This document shows, piece by piece, positions 6,479-6,696 of a stretch of 6,696 bases of DNA. Numbering within the stretch: the stretch's first letter is position 1; each line of letters starts with the position of its first letter. Source of the DNA: an uncultured Pelagibacteraceae bacterium. GTDB taxonomy: Bacteria; Pseudomonadota; Alphaproteobacteria; Pelagibacterales; Pelagibacteraceae. Under the pieces are notes generated by a model that was not told where the DNA came from, made no database searches, and worked only from the letters and a program-made list of their open reading frames with translations. The DNA lies in the NCBI GenBank assembly GCA_902557585.1, contig CACEBA010000025.1, positions 1 through 6,696 on the forward strand. The letters are read 5' to 3'. Both the position numbers and the translations under genes were made by a program.

Positions 6479-6696
6479 GTTGACTCAATAATTGCAAAAG
6501 CTGTTGAATAATCTTTTTCATCTGAAATTGAAAGAAAAGAGTTAAATTTTTTAATTTTATATTTTCTTTGTACAATTTTTATAATTTTTTTATTTTCTGC
6601 ATATTTAGGCATACCTTTTTTGTCATTTATAATTTCGATATCTTTAAAATTCAAATTTGAGGAAAATCCTGTCCCTAATGCCTTGGAAAAAGCTTC
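6475..6696 (-). CDS. acpS: Holo-[acyl-carrier-protein] synthase, C-terminal part (5' end cut by window)
   Basis: AcpS transfers the 4'-phosphopantetheine arm of CoA to the serine of acyl carrier protein, activating it for fatty acid synthesis. Only the last 73 residues are in the window. They begin at EAFSKALGTGF, the conserved helix that normally follows the F-A-x-K motif. They continue with FKDIEIINDKKGMPKY, matching the family's DIEV-N-D-GxP segment, and end with SISDEKDYSTAFAIIE, the usual closing strand (alphaproteobacterial AcpS commonly has SITDD here rather than SlSH). The stop TGA at 6477-6475 overlaps the lepB ATG. It was identified by direct translation of the minus strand; the gene runs off the right edge, so the first metal-binding aspartate cannot be checked. 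The position before lepB fits the common pdxJ-acpS-lepB order. Confidence 0.9.
   Translation of the reverse strand, partial: EAFSKALGTGFSSNLNFKDIEIINDKKGMPKYAENKKIIKIVQRKYKIKKFNSFLSISDEKDYSTAFAIIEST

Noticed and set aside
1..6696. tRNA or rRNA genes, riboswitches, CRISPR arrays, insertion sequences or phage genes
   Set aside because: Nearly all of the window is accounted for by recognised coding sequence, and the only gap of note (73 bp) shows no such structure or repeated spacer pattern.

Overview
This AT-rich, almost gapless window carries nine genes on the minus strand and one (hemB) on the plus strand. Gene content, protein style and compactness (1-20 nt overlaps or 1-3 nt gaps inside operons, one real intergenic region of 73 bp) point to a streamlined alphaproteobacterium, most likely of the SAR11/Pelagibacterales group. 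This is inferred from gene order and sequence character, not from a marker gene or a database search.

Left block (1-3328, all minus strand, read right to left): a 2OG-Fe(II) dioxygenase of the aspartyl/asparaginyl beta-hydroxylase fold, then rpiB (starting on TTG), glyA, nrdR and ribD (its 3' end cut by the window edge). Gaps or overlaps are 1, 2, 3 and -20 nt, so this reads as one operon. The last four supply housekeeping functions: pentose isomerisation, one-carbon/glycine metabolism, control of ribonucleotide reductase, and flavin synthesis. The oxygenase at the head of the operon is the only accessory-looking gene.

Middle: a 73 bp divergent promoter region (3329-3401), then hemB on the plus strand (3402-4391). 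The hemB stop codon directly abuts the stop codon of convergent recO, with an AT-rich inverted repeat centred on the junction.

Right block (4392-6696, all minus strand, read right to left): acpS (5' part cut by the window edge), lepB, rnc, recO. They are joined by a 4 nt ATGA overlap, a 1 nt TAATG overlap and a 3 nt gap. This is the familiar lipid/secretion/RNA-processing/repair operon of proteobacteria, but era, usually found between rnc and recO, is not there.

No RNA gene, mobile element, CRISPR array or phage module is visible. The window is mostly ordinary core genome. The points worth a second look are the orphan oxygenase, the compressed zinc knuckles of NrdR, a changed motif next to the PLP lysine of GlyA, the missing era, and the zero-gap convergent junction.
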